Positions 1-8,736 of a stretch of 64,000 nucleotides of DNA are shown piece after piece. Position 1 is the stretch's first letter, and each line of letters begins with the position of its first letter. Source of the DNA: Xanthomonas sp. DAR 34887 (lineage in GTDB: Bacteria; Pseudomonadota; Gammaproteobacteria; Xanthomonadales; Xanthomonadaceae); assembly GCF_041245805.1 (NCBI RefSeq), contig NZ_CP162490.1:597001-661000 (forward strand), in the 5' to 3' direction. The position numbers and the translations under genes were made by a program. Under the pieces are notes generated by a model, which saw only the letters and a list, made by a program, of their open reading frames with translations, had not been told where the DNA came from and searched no databases.

Positions 1-1392
1 GCCGACAGGCTGTTCGCGCCGGGCAGCGCGGCGCTGTACGACCAGCTCACCACCGAGGTGGTGAGCCGCGGCGAGTCCAGCACGGATCAGGCCCAGTTCG
101 TGTTCAGCGGCGACCTGTTCGCACTGCCGGCAGGCATGGTGCAGATCGCCACCGTGCTGGAGGCGGCGCGGCAGAAGTACGACCTGGCACCGGATCCGCG
201 CACCACCGTGGACTACACCGGCAGCGAGCGCATCTACAACCTGACCCAGACTCCGGGCGGCGGCCCGCGCGACCGCTACGCCGCGGGCCTGGAACTGCGC
301 GTGCCGATCTTCAGCCGGCTCAGCGCGACGCTGGCCGCGCGTTATGACAAGTACGACGACATCACCTCGGTCGACGACGCCGCCACCTGGCAGGCGGGAG
401 TGGAGTGGCGGCCGTTCGACAGCCTGCTGCTGCGCGGCAGCCATGCCACCAGTTTCCGCGCGCCGGACCTGCTGTGGATCTACGCCGGCACCAGCGCCAA
501 CAATCCCACCGTCACCGACGAGTACCTGTGCCGCCGCGACGGCCTGGACCCGTTGTCCGCCGCCTGTTCGGCCGCGCACGAGTACCAGACCTTCTCCACC
601 CAGTCGTCCAATCCGCTGCTGGAGGAGGAGAAGGGCAAGTCGACCACGCTGGGTTTCGTCTGGGATGTGCTGCCGACGCTGTCGCTGAGCGCGGACTATT
701 ACCGCATCGAACTGGAAGGCCGGGTGGAGTCGATCTCCAGCGAGACCTTGCTGGAGAACAACGCCAACTGCCTGCTCGGCCGCGACCGCGCCGGCAATGC
801 GGTCGATACCGCCTCGGCGGCCTGCCAGTTCTACATCCAGTCGGTGACCCGCAGCCCGGGTACCGACCTCACCGCCGAAGGCCAGATCACCGCGTTCGAG
901 ACCTTCCCGATCAACCAGTCGTTGATGCGGACCGATGGCCTGGACGCCAACCTGCGCTACAACTTCGAGCTCGGCGACTGGGGCGCGTTCGGGCTGCAGG
1001 CCGGCTATACCCGCGTGCTGAAGATGGAAGTGGCGCAGTTCGCCGGCGCCAAGCCGGTGGATGTGATGAACGACGTCGATTACCTGGCGTTCCGCACCCG
1101 CACCAACTGGCGTGCGAACTGGAGCGTCGGCGACTGGTCGACCAGCCTGTACGGCTACCGCTACGGCTCGCGCCCCAACTACGCCGAGAGCGGACGCGTG
1201 GCGCCATACGTGATCTGGAATGCGGACATCGCCAAGCGCATCACCGACAAGGCCACGCTCGGCATCAGCGTGCTCAACGTGTTCGACAAGATCCATCCGC
1301 GCGACGACACCTACACCGCCTGGCCGTACTTCCCGCGCGTGTACAGTGCGATCGGGCGGCAGCTGTACGCCAACTTCACCTATACCTTTTGA
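1..1392 (+). CDS. TonB-dependent receptor, C-terminal part (5' end outside window)
   Basis: The frame is open from base 1, so this is the last 463 or so residues of a larger outer-membrane receptor. The visible part is beta-barrel: repeated amphipathic strands, long polar loops with paired cysteines, and motifs typical of the family such as LLLRGSHATSFRAPDL and SLSADYYRIELEG. It ends in an aromatic C-terminal strand, NFTYTF, as expected for BAM-assembled barrels. The plug domain and TonB box lie upstream, so the substrate cannot be told. A serine hydrolase gene follows within about 80 bases on the same strand and may be co-transcribed. Confidence 0.93.
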   Translation, partial: ADRLFAPGSAALYDQLTTEVVSRGESSTDQAQFVFSGDLFALPAGMVQIATVLEAARQKYDLAPDPRTTVDYTGSERIYNLTQTPGGGPRDRYAAGLELRVPIFSRLSATLAARYDKYDDITSVDDAATWQAGVEWRPFDSLLLRGSHATSFRAPDLLWIYAGTSANNPTVTDEYLCRRDGLDPLSAACSAAHEYQTFSTQSSNPLLEEEKGKSTTLGFVWDVLPTLSLSADYYRIELEGRVESISSETLLENNANCLLGRDRAGNAVDTASAACQFYIQSVTRSPGTDLTAEGQITAFETFPINQSLMRTDGLDANLRYNFELGDWGAFGLQAGYTRVLKMEVAQFAGAKPVDVMNDVDYLAFRTRTNWRANWSVGDWSTSLYGYRYGSRPNYAESGRVAPYVIWNADIAKRITDKATLGISVLNVFDKIHPRDDTYTAWPYFPRVYSAIGRQLYANFTYTF

Positions 1393-1475
1393 GGACGCGC
1401 GTGCGAGGCGACGCCGCCACGCTGGAGAAAACCAGGCGCGGGACGCCATCACGCAGTGCCGCAAGCGCGGGGCGG

Positions 1476-3089
1476 ATGCGCAGGTGCTTGCTCGCCGTGT
1501 GCCTGGCTTGGCCGGCAGTCGCGGCGGCCGCGCCCGGCGCTGGCGACACTTCGCCGCCGCGCGCCGCGTTCGACCGCCTGTTCGAGCAGGCCATGACGCG
1601 CTACCGGCTGCCGGGGCTGGCGGTCGGCGTGATCGAGAACGGCGAGGTGGTCTATGCGCGCAGCGCCGGCGAACTGCGCGCCGGAAGCGGCGAGCGCATC
1701 GATGGCGCGACGCTGTTCAAGATCGCCTCCAACAGCAAGGCGATGACCACCGCTTTGCTGGCGCGGCTGGTCGATGCGGGCAAGCTGCGCTGGGACGATC
1801 CGGTGACCCGGTACGTGCCGGAATTCCGCATGTACGACCCGTGGGTCACGCGCAACATCCAGGTGCGCGATCTGCTGATCCACAACAGCGGGCTGGGCCT
1901 GGGCGCCGGCGATCTGATGCTGTGGCCCGAACCCAATGCCTTCAGCCGCGCCGACATCATCGCCGGGTTGGCCTACCTCAAGCCGACCCACAGCTTTCGC
2001 GCGCACTACGCCTACGACAACCTGCTGTACGTGGTCGCCGGCGAAGTGGCCGCGCGTGCCGGCGGCAAGCCCTACGAGCAGCTGCTGCGCGAACAGGTGT
2101 TCGCACCGCTGGGCATGCATCGTTGCCAGGTCGGCGCCTGGGACCGCAATGCGGTCGGCAACGTCGCCCAGCCGCATATGCGCCAGGGCGAGGCCAACGT
2201 GGTGGTGCGCGCGGATCCGGCGCGGATCGCGGAGATGCCGTCGATGGCGGCCGGCGGCGTGCGCTGCAGTCTCGACGACATGCTGGCCTGGATGCACGCG
2301 TGGCTTTCGCCCGACAGCGATGCTGCGCCCTGGCTGTCGCCGGCGCAGCGTCAGGCGTTGTGGACGCTGCACACGCCGATGCCGGTCTCCGCGCAGATGC
2401 GCGAGTGGGACGGCACGCGACTGTACGGCTATGGCTACGGCTGGCGCCTGTCCGACGTGGACGGGCAGTGGCAGGTCGCGCATACCGGTACCCTGATGGG
2501 CATGTATTCGGCGCTGGTGTTGCTGCCGGATCGGCGCAGCGGTTTTGTGATTCTCAGCAACGGCGAGGGCGGCGAGATGCGCACCGTGTTGAGCGAGGCG
2601 CTGCTCAAGCGTTTCACCCGTCCCGGCGAACCTGCGCTGGATGTGGCGCACTACGCCACGCTGCTCGAGCGCGCGCGTGCGCAGGCCGGCAAGGCGGCGC
2701 CTGCCGCGGTCGATACGTCTGCGCGCGTGCCGGTCGCCGGCGCGGCGTCGCGCGATCGGCAGGGCGTGTGGCGCGATCCGTGGTTCGGCGAGGTCGTGCT
2801 ATGCCCGCAGCAGAATGTGTTGCGCTTCCAGGCGCGCAAATCGCCGCTGCTGCGCGGCCGGGTCATGCAGGCCGGCGCGCGCTGGCTGGTGGACTGGGAC
2901 GACGCCAGCGTCGATGCCGAGCCGTGGCTGGACTTCGCTGTCGCCGCCGACGGCACGCAACGCATGCGACTTGCGCCTGTCGATCCGAACGCGGATTTCA
3001 GCTACGACTATGCCGACCTGGAATTCATGCGGGTAGCAGCTTGCCCCGATCCTGTGGGAGAGAGTTCAGTGCCGACGCTTCGACGGTAA
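1476..3089 (+). CDS. Class C beta-lactamase-family serine hydrolase, secreted
   Basis: This 537-residue protein starts with a signal peptide (MRRCLLAVCLAWPAVAAAA). It carries the penicillin-binding-fold motifs: S-x-x-K in FKIASNSKAM, Y-x-N in HYAYDNLLYV, and HTG in place of KTG in VAHTGTLMG. Such proteins may be beta-lactamases, D,D-peptidases or esterases; the sequence does not decide. ATG 1476 is preferred because it gives a clean signal peptide. An in-frame GTG at 1401 would add 25 residues. About 170 C-terminal residues after the catalytic domain form a separate, probably beta-rich, domain. The last dozen or so codons and the stop lie inside a palindromic repeat (3053-3119), so the C-terminus has been altered by repeat insertion. 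It follows the TonB receptor closely. Confidence 0.9.
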   Translation: MRRCLLAVCLAWPAVAAAAPGAGDTSPPRAAFDRLFEQAMTRYRLPGLAVGVIENGEVVYARSAGELRAGSGERIDGATLFKIASNSKAMTTALLARLVDAGKLRWDDPVTRYVPEFRMYDPWVTRNIQVRDLLIHNSGLGLGAGDLMLWPEPNAFSRADIIAGLAYLKPTHSFRAHYAYDNLLYVVAGEVAARAGGKPYEQLLREQVFAPLGMHRCQVGAWDRNAVGNVAQPHMRQGEANVVVRADPARIAEMPSMAAGGVRCSLDDMLAWMHAWLSPDSDAAPWLSPAQRQALWTLHTPMPVSAQMREWDGTRLYGYGYGWRLSDVDGQWQVAHTGTLMGMYSALVLLPDRRSGFVILSNGEGGEMRTVLSEALLKRFTRPGEPALDVAHYATLLERARAQAGKAAPAAVDTSARVPVAGAASRDRQGVWRDPWFGEVVLCPQQNVLRFQARKSPLLRGRVMQAGARWLVDWDDASVDAEPWLDFAVAADGTQRMRLAPVDPNADFSYDYADLEFMRVAACPDPVGESSVPTLRR

Positions 3090-3119
3090 AGCCCGTCGGG
3101 ACTGACGTCCCTCCCACAA
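3053..3119. repeat. Imperfect palindromic (REP-like) repeat at gene end
   Basis: TGTGGGAG at the left edge pairs with CTCCCACA at the right edge. The inner parts (GTGCCGAC.. and ..GTCGGGACTGAC) are also largely complementary, giving an imperfect hairpin of about 65 bases. The TAA stop of the upstream hydrolase (3087-3089) lies in its loop region. Confidence 0.75.
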
Positions 3120-3201
3120 CAACCATCCCGTTCACCGTGTTGGCTGATACTGCTGTTGCTTGCTTCGTCGCTCACTGTCAGATCCCCCGGAATCTTTCCT
3201 C

Positions 3202-4005
3202 ATGGCCCGACTCCTTACCGCACCCGCATCGCCGCGCATCCGCTGGCTGGCACCGATGGCGCTGGTCGCCCTGCTCGGCGCCTGCGCGCACGCGCCGCAG
3301 CGCAATCCGCTGGCCGAGTGGGTGCCGTCGCCGAACCAGGATCTGCGCCGGCCGATCCTGATCGTGATCCATTACACCGACCAGGACTCGGTGCAGCGCA
3401 GCCTGGATACGCTGCGTTCGCGCAACAGCAAGGGCAAGGTCAGCGCGCACTACCTGATCGGTCGCGACGGCAAGCGCTACCAGTTGGTCAGCGACGAACG
3501 CCGCGCCTGGCATGGCGGCGCCGGGCGCTGGGGCACGATCACCGACATCAATTCCGCCTCGATCGGCATCGAACTGGACAACGACGGCAAGACCCCGTTC
3601 GCCGCCGCGCAGATCGACAGCCTGCTGCTGTTGCTGGAGGACCTGTGCACGCGGCTGCGCATCCCGCGCACGCAGGTGGTCGGGCACGAGGACTTCGCAC
3701 CCACGCGCAAGGTCGATCCGGGTCCGCTGTTTCCGTGGAAGCGCCTGGCGGAGGCCGGTTTCGGCCGCTGGCCCGCCGCGGACACGCCGCCGGCGCCGCC
3801 CGGCTTCGACCCGTGGCAGGCGCTGGCGCTGATCGGCTATCCGGTCGACGACCGCGCGGCCACGCTACGCGCCTTCCACCACCATTACCGTGGCAACGAC
3901 GCCACCGCGTTCGATGCCGAGGACTTGCGCATCCTCTATGCCCTGACCCAGCCGGCGCAGGCGCGACCGCAGCCGCAGCCGGTACCGGAGCAGGACGTGC
4001 CGTAG
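3202..4005 (+). CDS. N-acetylmuramoyl-L-alanine amidase, AmpD/AmiD type lipoprotein
   Basis: The 267-residue product has a long N-region, a hydrophobic stretch and a lipobox (ALLGAC), so it is predicted to be lipid-anchored. It carries an Amidase_2 domain with zinc ligands in IVIHYTDQDS and VVGHEDFAPTRKVDPG. These enzymes cut the bond between N-acetylmuramic acid and L-alanine in peptidoglycan or its fragments. The C-terminal 60 or so residues (DPWQALALIGYPVDD.. to ..RILYALTQP) look like the helical peptidoglycan-binding domain found in AmiD. The start at 3202 is chosen over an in-frame ATG 42 bases upstream because it gives a proper lipoprotein signal. It lies among other cell-wall genes. 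Confidence 0.9.
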   Translation: MARLLTAPASPRIRWLAPMALVALLGACAHAPQRNPLAEWVPSPNQDLRRPILIVIHYTDQDSVQRSLDTLRSRNSKGKVSAHYLIGRDGKRYQLVSDERRAWHGGAGRWGTITDINSASIGIELDNDGKTPFAAAQIDSLLLLLEDLCTRLRIPRTQVVGHEDFAPTRKVDPGPLFPWKRLAEAGFGRWPAADTPPAPPGFDPWQALALIGYPVDDRAATLRAFHHHYRGNDATAFDAEDLRILYALTQPAQARPQPQPVPEQDVP

Positions 4006-4132
4006 CGCTGCCGGGGCGTCCGGCACGACATGCAGGCGACCGCGCCTGTTCCGCCGCGTCGGCTTGGCCATCCATTGAATCCAACGCGTTCTTGGTAGCA
4101 TGAGCGCGCCAAGAACTTCAAAGGACGCAGTG

Positions 4133-5038
4133 ATGAGGCTCGCAAAGACAGCCCTGTGGGCGGTGACGCTCCTGTCGATCGGCGGTTGCACGGACAAGCA
4201 GCCCGCCGCCGCCCCGGCCGCGGCGCAGGCGGCCCCTGCCGCGAGCGCCGCGCCCGCCGCCCCCGCCGCGCAGCCCGATCCGGTCGCGGTCGAGGTGCCG
4301 GCGCCCGGCCGCGTGCTCGCCGACATCTACGGGCAGAAGGGCGACGGCTCGGCGTCCTACACGATCGACAACAACGCGCTGGCCAGCTTCTGGTACGGCT
4401 ACCGCTTCGACCTGGGCGGCAAGCATTACTACACCGGTTTCGCCAATGCCGGTCCGGAGAAGTACGGCAAGTCGGAGGAAGAGACCACGCCGGATCCCGC
4501 CGTCGGCGTGAGCATCAGCCAGGCCACCTACGTGCTCGACGCTGCGGACGGCAAGCCGACCTGGGCGCTGTTCCATGCCCAGCAATGGGCCGGCGATTTC
4601 GGCAGCGACGAGAAGGCCGACACGCTGGACCAGAAGCGCAAGCCGCAGAGCACCGAAACCAAGGATGGCCACCTGCTGCTGGCGCTGCCGACCACCCGCT
4701 TCGCCGACGGCATCACCAGCTCCGGCTTCGCCGTGTTCACCTTCGACCCGAACAAGAACGACCAGGGCGACTACAAGGGCTGGGTCTACCTGGGCACCGT
4801 GGCCACCGGCGAAGACAACGGCGCGGCCTGCGACGACCAGGGCACCATGAAGTGCGCATCCAGCACCGGCACGCTGAGCTTCGAACCCGGCACCGGGCCG
4901 GTGCCGAACCTGCGCGTGGCCATGAGCGGCACCGCCATCGCCGGCCCCGGCAAGGTCCGCACCCTCGGCCCCGCCGACGTGGCGACCTATACCTACGACC
5001 AGGCCAAGGGCAAATTCACGCCGCCGTTGGATCGCTGA
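4133..5038 (+). CDS. Unrecognised lipoprotein, paralog of the 5443-6228 product
   Basis: A 301-residue protein with a short signal peptide ending in a lipobox (LLSIGGC), then an Ala/Pro-rich linker of about 45 residues and a globular, probably beta-rich domain. ATG 4133 has AAGGA just upstream and yields the lipoprotein signal; an in-frame ATG at 4100 is less likely. The globular domain shares many blocks with the next gene, among them DLGGKHYYTGFA, GVSISQAT, GTLSFE and SGTAIAGPG. I do not recognise the family. It lies between an amidase lipoprotein and a candidate T4SS effector that would attack peptidoglycan, so a periplasmic protective or inhibitory role is possible but unproven. Confidence 0.85.
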   Translation: MRLAKTALWAVTLLSIGGCTDKQPAAAPAAAQAAPAASAAPAAPAAQPDPVAVEVPAPGRVLADIYGQKGDGSASYTIDNNALASFWYGYRFDLGGKHYYTGFANAGPEKYGKSEEETTPDPAVGVSISQATYVLDAADGKPTWALFHAQQWAGDFGSDEKADTLDQKRKPQSTETKDGHLLLALPTTRFADGITSSGFAVFTFDPNKNDQGDYKGWVYLGTVATGEDNGAACDDQGTMKCASSTGTLSFEPGTGPVPNLRVAMSGTAIAGPGKVRTLGPADVATYTYDQAKGKFTPPLDR

Positions 5039-5442
5039 ACCGCCGCCGACCGGCCCGCGCCAGGGCCGGTCGGAGGTCGGCGCGGAGGGCGTACGCCCGC
5101 TGGTCGCCGGCAATGGAACTGGGTAAGATGCCGGCCACGGGGCCTGATGATCAGGCGAGTCATTCGCGAGCGGCAATGGACGCTGCACTCGCCCGAAATG
5201 CCGGAGTGGATCGCCGGCTTGCGTTTCGCCATGCGCGAACGTCATCACCGCCCCTGCTTTGGGGCCGGATTGCAATCCACCGTTTTCTGTCCGAAGCCGC
5301 GCCTGCGAGGAGTTCTTCGTCCGCGTAGGTCGCGCTGTGTCTGCGATGCGCAAGAGGGCGGCATCCGGACGCGGCGGCGTGGCGTGTCGGGATTTTCAGG
5401 AATGTTTTTCGGCTTCTCCAACGAATACAGGATGTTCTGCAC
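5039..5442. other. 404-base gap with one strong hairpin
   Basis: No convincing gene. A perfect 10-bp stem (CCGACCGGCC at 5046-5055 with its complement at 5064-5073) follows the lipoprotein stop. It has no T-run, so it could be a weak terminator or a 3'-end stabiliser. The rest would hold the promoter of the next gene, but no clear consensus is seen. Confidence 0.5.
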
Positions 5443-6228
5443 ATGTCCAATGACAACAAGCTCGCCGTCGCCACCGAAGCGCCGCCCTACCCGGGCAGCG
5501 TGCTGTACCTGATCTACGGGATCGACGGCGATGGCGCCCTCTCGTACGAAATCGACAACGGCGCCGTGGCTAGCTTCTGGCACGGCCAGCACTTCGATCT
5601 GGGCGGCAAGCACTATTACACCGGCTTCGCCTATGCCACGCCGAACAAGTACGGCAACGACGACGCCGAGACGGTTGCGGGTCCGGGCGAAGGCGTGTCG
5701 ATCAGCCAGGCCACGTTCCTGCTGACCGCGCCGGGCAGCGAGCGGCCGTGGATGCTGTTGCATGCGCAGCAATACGTGGGCAGCTTCGGCGGCTACGAGC
5801 GCGCCGACGAGGTCGATGAAACGCGCAAGCCGCAGCATCACGTCCTGGACAACGGCCACTTGCTGCTGGCGGTGCCGACGTCGAGCTTCGGCAATGGCGT
5901 CACCAGCGCCGGCTTCGCGTTGTTCACGTTCGATCCGGACAAGAGCGACCTGGGCGACTACCAGGGCTGGGTGTACCGCGGAACGGTCGCGGCCGGCGAG
6001 GACAACGAAGCCAGCAGCGACGAAGACGGCGTCGTGCCGCATGTCTCCAGCGTCGGCACGCTGAGCTTCGAGACGGTACCGGGCGAAGCGATGCCTGCTC
6101 TGCGCGTGACGCTGAGCGGCACCGCGATCGCCGGTCCCGGCAGGGCGCGCATGCTCGATGCATCCGACGCGGTGGTCTATGCGTACGACCAGGCGAGTGG
6201 GCAGTACCTGCCGAAAGAGGGCGCATGA
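5443..6228 (+). CDS. Unrecognised protein without signal peptide, paralog of 4133-5038
   Basis: A 261-residue protein that matches the globular domain of the preceding lipoprotein along its whole length (IDNGAVASFW, DLGGKHYYTGFAYA, GEGVSISQAT, SGTAIAGPGRAR). It begins directly with MSNDNKLAV and has neither signal peptide nor linker. The frame is open upstream to a stop at 5326 but holds no other start codon, and that stretch is not a signal sequence. The ribosome-binding site is weak (AGGA about 12 bases upstream). One copy would thus be cell-surface or periplasmic and the other cytoplasmic, unless it is exported by another route. Function unknown; it ends 167 bases before the candidate T4SS effector. 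Confidence 0.85.
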   Translation: MSNDNKLAVATEAPPYPGSVLYLIYGIDGDGALSYEIDNGAVASFWHGQHFDLGGKHYYTGFAYATPNKYGNDDAETVAGPGEGVSISQATFLLTAPGSERPWMLLHAQQYVGSFGGYERADEVDETRKPQHHVLDNGHLLLAVPTSSFGNGVTSAGFALFTFDPDKSDLGDYQGWVYRGTVAAGEDNEASSDEDGVVPHVSSVGTLSFETVPGEAMPALRVTLSGTAIAGPGRARMLDASDAVVYAYDQASGQYLPKEGA

Positions 6229-6395
6229 ATCCGCCGGTGCGCCGATCCGCGGATCGGCGCACCGGCAGCAGCAAGAACGCACTACCCGCAGTACCCGAAT
6301 TGTTTTGTTGACCGCGCACTAACAAGCTCACGGACGAGCTCGGTTGACCTTGTCGGCGCACGCCGCCGTATATCAACCTCAAGGAGTAACACGAG

Positions 6396-8378
6396 ATGGC
6401 ACGCGATTACACGAAGGCCGAGAACCTCGACATCATCGAGCGTGAGGCCAAGGAACGCCACATTCCGGTCGACGATTTCATGCGTTTCGCCTATATCGAA
6501 ACCGGTGGCAAGTTCGACGAGCAGGCCAGCCGCGGCCCGAACAGCGCCAAGGGCCTGTTCCAGTTCACCCCCGGCACGGCCTCGGCCTACGGCATCCGCG
6601 GCCGCGAGCTGGATGCGGTTGCCAATACCGATGCCGCCGCACGCCTGTACTTGGACAACCAGCATTCGCTGACCCGGCAGCACGACAAGGACCACCGTCC
6701 GTACCTGTCCGGCAAGCCGCAGCCCGATGGTCTGGACATGTACATGGCGCACCAGCAGGGCGCCGGCGGCTACCGCTCGATCCAGGCCGCGGTCGCCACC
6801 GGCAGCTTCGCGCGCGACGACACCCGCTCGAACATCCTCAACAACGTGCCACGCGAGAAGGATGCGGCCGGGGCGAAGCAGTTCGAGGCTTACACCGGGT
6901 CTTCGCTGGCCGAGTTCAAGAAGATGTCCGACCAGGACATGGCCAAGACCTTCCTGAAGTACTGGGACACCAAGTTCGACCACATCGCGATCCCGGAAAA
7001 GGGCATCAAGCCGGTTGCCGAAGGCCAGGCCCAGGCGCCGTCGGCCCAGCACGCCGAACAGCGCGCGCAGGCGTCGCAGGCTGCCGCGCAGGCCACGCCC
7101 GCCGCCGCCAAGCAGCAGGGCGAGCACGCCGGCATCCAGCTCACCGCCGCGCACGCGATGGGCGTCAAGTACGACGACGTGCAGTACGCGATCAACATCA
7201 AGGGCCACAAGCTCTATCACCCCGGCGTGGACGGCAAGCATCTGGAGCAGGGCTACATCGATTGCTCCGGCTGGGTGTCGGAACTGCAGAACGCCACCAT
7301 GCGCGAAATCAACCAGAAGGCCGGGCACACCGTCTTCGGCCGCCAGGACATGCTCGCGCAAGGCCAGAACGGCTCCGGCGGCATCGTCAAGAAGGCGTTC
7401 GACAGTTCCGGCGTGTTGCTGCAGGGCCAGGACGTGTTCAAGCCCGGCGCGCTGAAGGAAGGCATGGTGATCGGCGTGGACGCCGGCAACACCAAGCACG
7501 AGCACTGGAAGGGCATCGACCACATCCTGATGGTGGTGCGCGATCCCAAGAGCGGCGAGCTGCTGGTCAGCCAGTCCAGCGGCAGCAAGGGCGTGAACAC
7601 CTTGCCGCTGGACGATTACCTGGCCAGCCACAAGAACGCCAAGCTGTTCGCGTCCGATCCGCTGGCCAAGGCGCGCGACCTGCTGCAGGACAGGCAGCAG
7701 ACGCAGTCGCAGACTCAAGGCCAGGGCCATGACGCACGCACGTCGCTGAAGCCGGGCGAGCAGGGCCCCGACGTGAAGGCGATGCAGCAGAGCCTGATCG
7801 AGCTCGGCATCAAGGACAACAGCGGCAAGTTGCTGACCGGCACCGGCTACTACGGCGACAAGACCAAGGAAGTGGTGGCCAACCTGCAGCGCGAGAAGGG
7901 CATCGAGCCGACCGGCATCGCCGACAAGGTCACCCTCGAGGCGCTGAGCAAGCTGCAGACGCAGAGCAAGGCCGAGACCAAGCCCAGCCCGGCTGCCGCC
8001 GAAGCCCAGCGTGCCGACAATCCGCTGTTCACCCAGGCGCTGGAGAAGCTGCAGAAGCAGGGGCCGAACGGCGGCTTCGCCAGCCGCGAGGAAATGCAGC
8101 GCGCGGCCGGGCAGGTGGCGTTCGAGGCCAAGGTCGGCGGCATGTCGCGCATCGACGATGTGGTCCACAGCACCGACGGCAAGGGCTTGATCGCGGTGGA
8201 GCGCAACCCGAACAACCCGCACGACGTGAACCGCGCCTACGTGGACAAGCAGCATGCCGCGACGGTGCCGCTGGAACAGAGCCAGCAGCAGCTGGCAGCG
8301 GAAACCCAGCGGCAGGCGCAGGAGCAGCAGACCCAGGATCAGCGCACCCAGACGCAGTCGCAGATACCGGGGCGCTGA
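6396..8378 (+). CDS. Candidate Xanthomonadales T4SS antibacterial effector (X-Tfe): transglycosylase + NlpC/P60-like + PG-binding + XVIPCD-like tail
   Basis: The 660-residue product has no signal peptide and is modular. Residues 1-190 resemble a lysozyme-like transglycosylase (candidate Glu35 in YIETGG, GLFQF at 53-57). Residues 235-425 look like an NlpC/P60-type amidase or peptidase (Cys290 in IDCSGW, His376 in GIDHILMVV). Residues 449-525 resemble a PG_binding_1 repeat (KPGEQGPDVKAMQQ). Residues 541-660 match the layout of the XVIPCD export signal: NPLFTQALEKLQ, then FASREEMQRAAGQVAFEA, an IDDVVHS..LIAVE block, and a Gln-rich tail. XVIPCD proteins are delivered by VirD4 into rival bacteria. 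A strong RBS (AAGGAG) precedes ATG 6396. The next gene encodes a candidate immunity lipoprotein. Toxicity and secretion are inferred. Confidence 0.85.
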   Translation: MARDYTKAENLDIIEREAKERHIPVDDFMRFAYIETGGKFDEQASRGPNSAKGLFQFTPGTASAYGIRGRELDAVANTDAAARLYLDNQHSLTRQHDKDHRPYLSGKPQPDGLDMYMAHQQGAGGYRSIQAAVATGSFARDDTRSNILNNVPREKDAAGAKQFEAYTGSSLAEFKKMSDQDMAKTFLKYWDTKFDHIAIPEKGIKPVAEGQAQAPSAQHAEQRAQASQAAAQATPAAAKQQGEHAGIQLTAAHAMGVKYDDVQYAINIKGHKLYHPGVDGKHLEQGYIDCSGWVSELQNATMREINQKAGHTVFGRQDMLAQGQNGSGGIVKKAFDSSGVLLQGQDVFKPGALKEGMVIGVDAGNTKHEHWKGIDHILMVVRDPKSGELLVSQSSGSKGVNTLPLDDYLASHKNAKLFASDPLAKARDLLQDRQQTQSQTQGQGHDARTSLKPGEQGPDVKAMQQSLIELGIKDNSGKLLTGTGYYGDKTKEVVANLQREKGIEPTGIADKVTLEALSKLQTQSKAETKPSPAAAEAQRADNPLFTQALEKLQKQGPNGGFASREEMQRAAGQVAFEAKVGGMSRIDDVVHSTDGKGLIAVERNPNNPHDVNRAYVDKQHAATVPLEQSQQQLAAETQRQAQEQQTQDQRTQTQSQIPGR

Positions 8379-8736
8379 TGCGTGTTGCCGGCTCGGCTGC
8401 CGCCGCCCGCGTGGCGGATGGCAGCCGATGCCGGTTCGCTCGTCGACTTGGCCGGCGTCCATGCGCTCGCGGGTCCATGGCTTTTCTGCTTGCGACGCGC
8501 GCGGCATCGAGCTGATCTCGCCTGCGTCGCCACTGCGCTGCCCGTAATGCGGATGTTGCGGACGCTAGGGGCTTTGCGGCGTGTCGAGACGTCGCCGGCT
8601 TGTCGGCAGCCTGTCTGCGTCGTTCGAACGGCCGGGTAGCTGTCGCGCCGCACTCCGGCGACCCGACGAGTGCGGTTCGGCGAGCGTTTTTGGACTTGCT
8701 CTCCCTGCACGCATCCCCACAAGGCGAATTCCAACC
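8379..8736. other. 358-base gap between effector and lipoprotein
   Basis: No supported gene, repeat or clear terminator was seen. The following gene has its own start, so the effector and the lipoprotein may be separately transcribed. Confidence 0.5.

Noticed and set aside
405..3089. A very long open frame that begins inside the TonB receptor and runs through the hydrolase
   Set aside because: Only the part from 1476 shows a real protein; the upstream part is a shadow of the receptor in another frame, kept open by high GC.
5147..5512. An open frame overlapping the start of the 5443 gene
   Set aside because: Its composition is Arg/Cys-rich and shadow-like, while the overlapping 5443 frame has a clear paralog.
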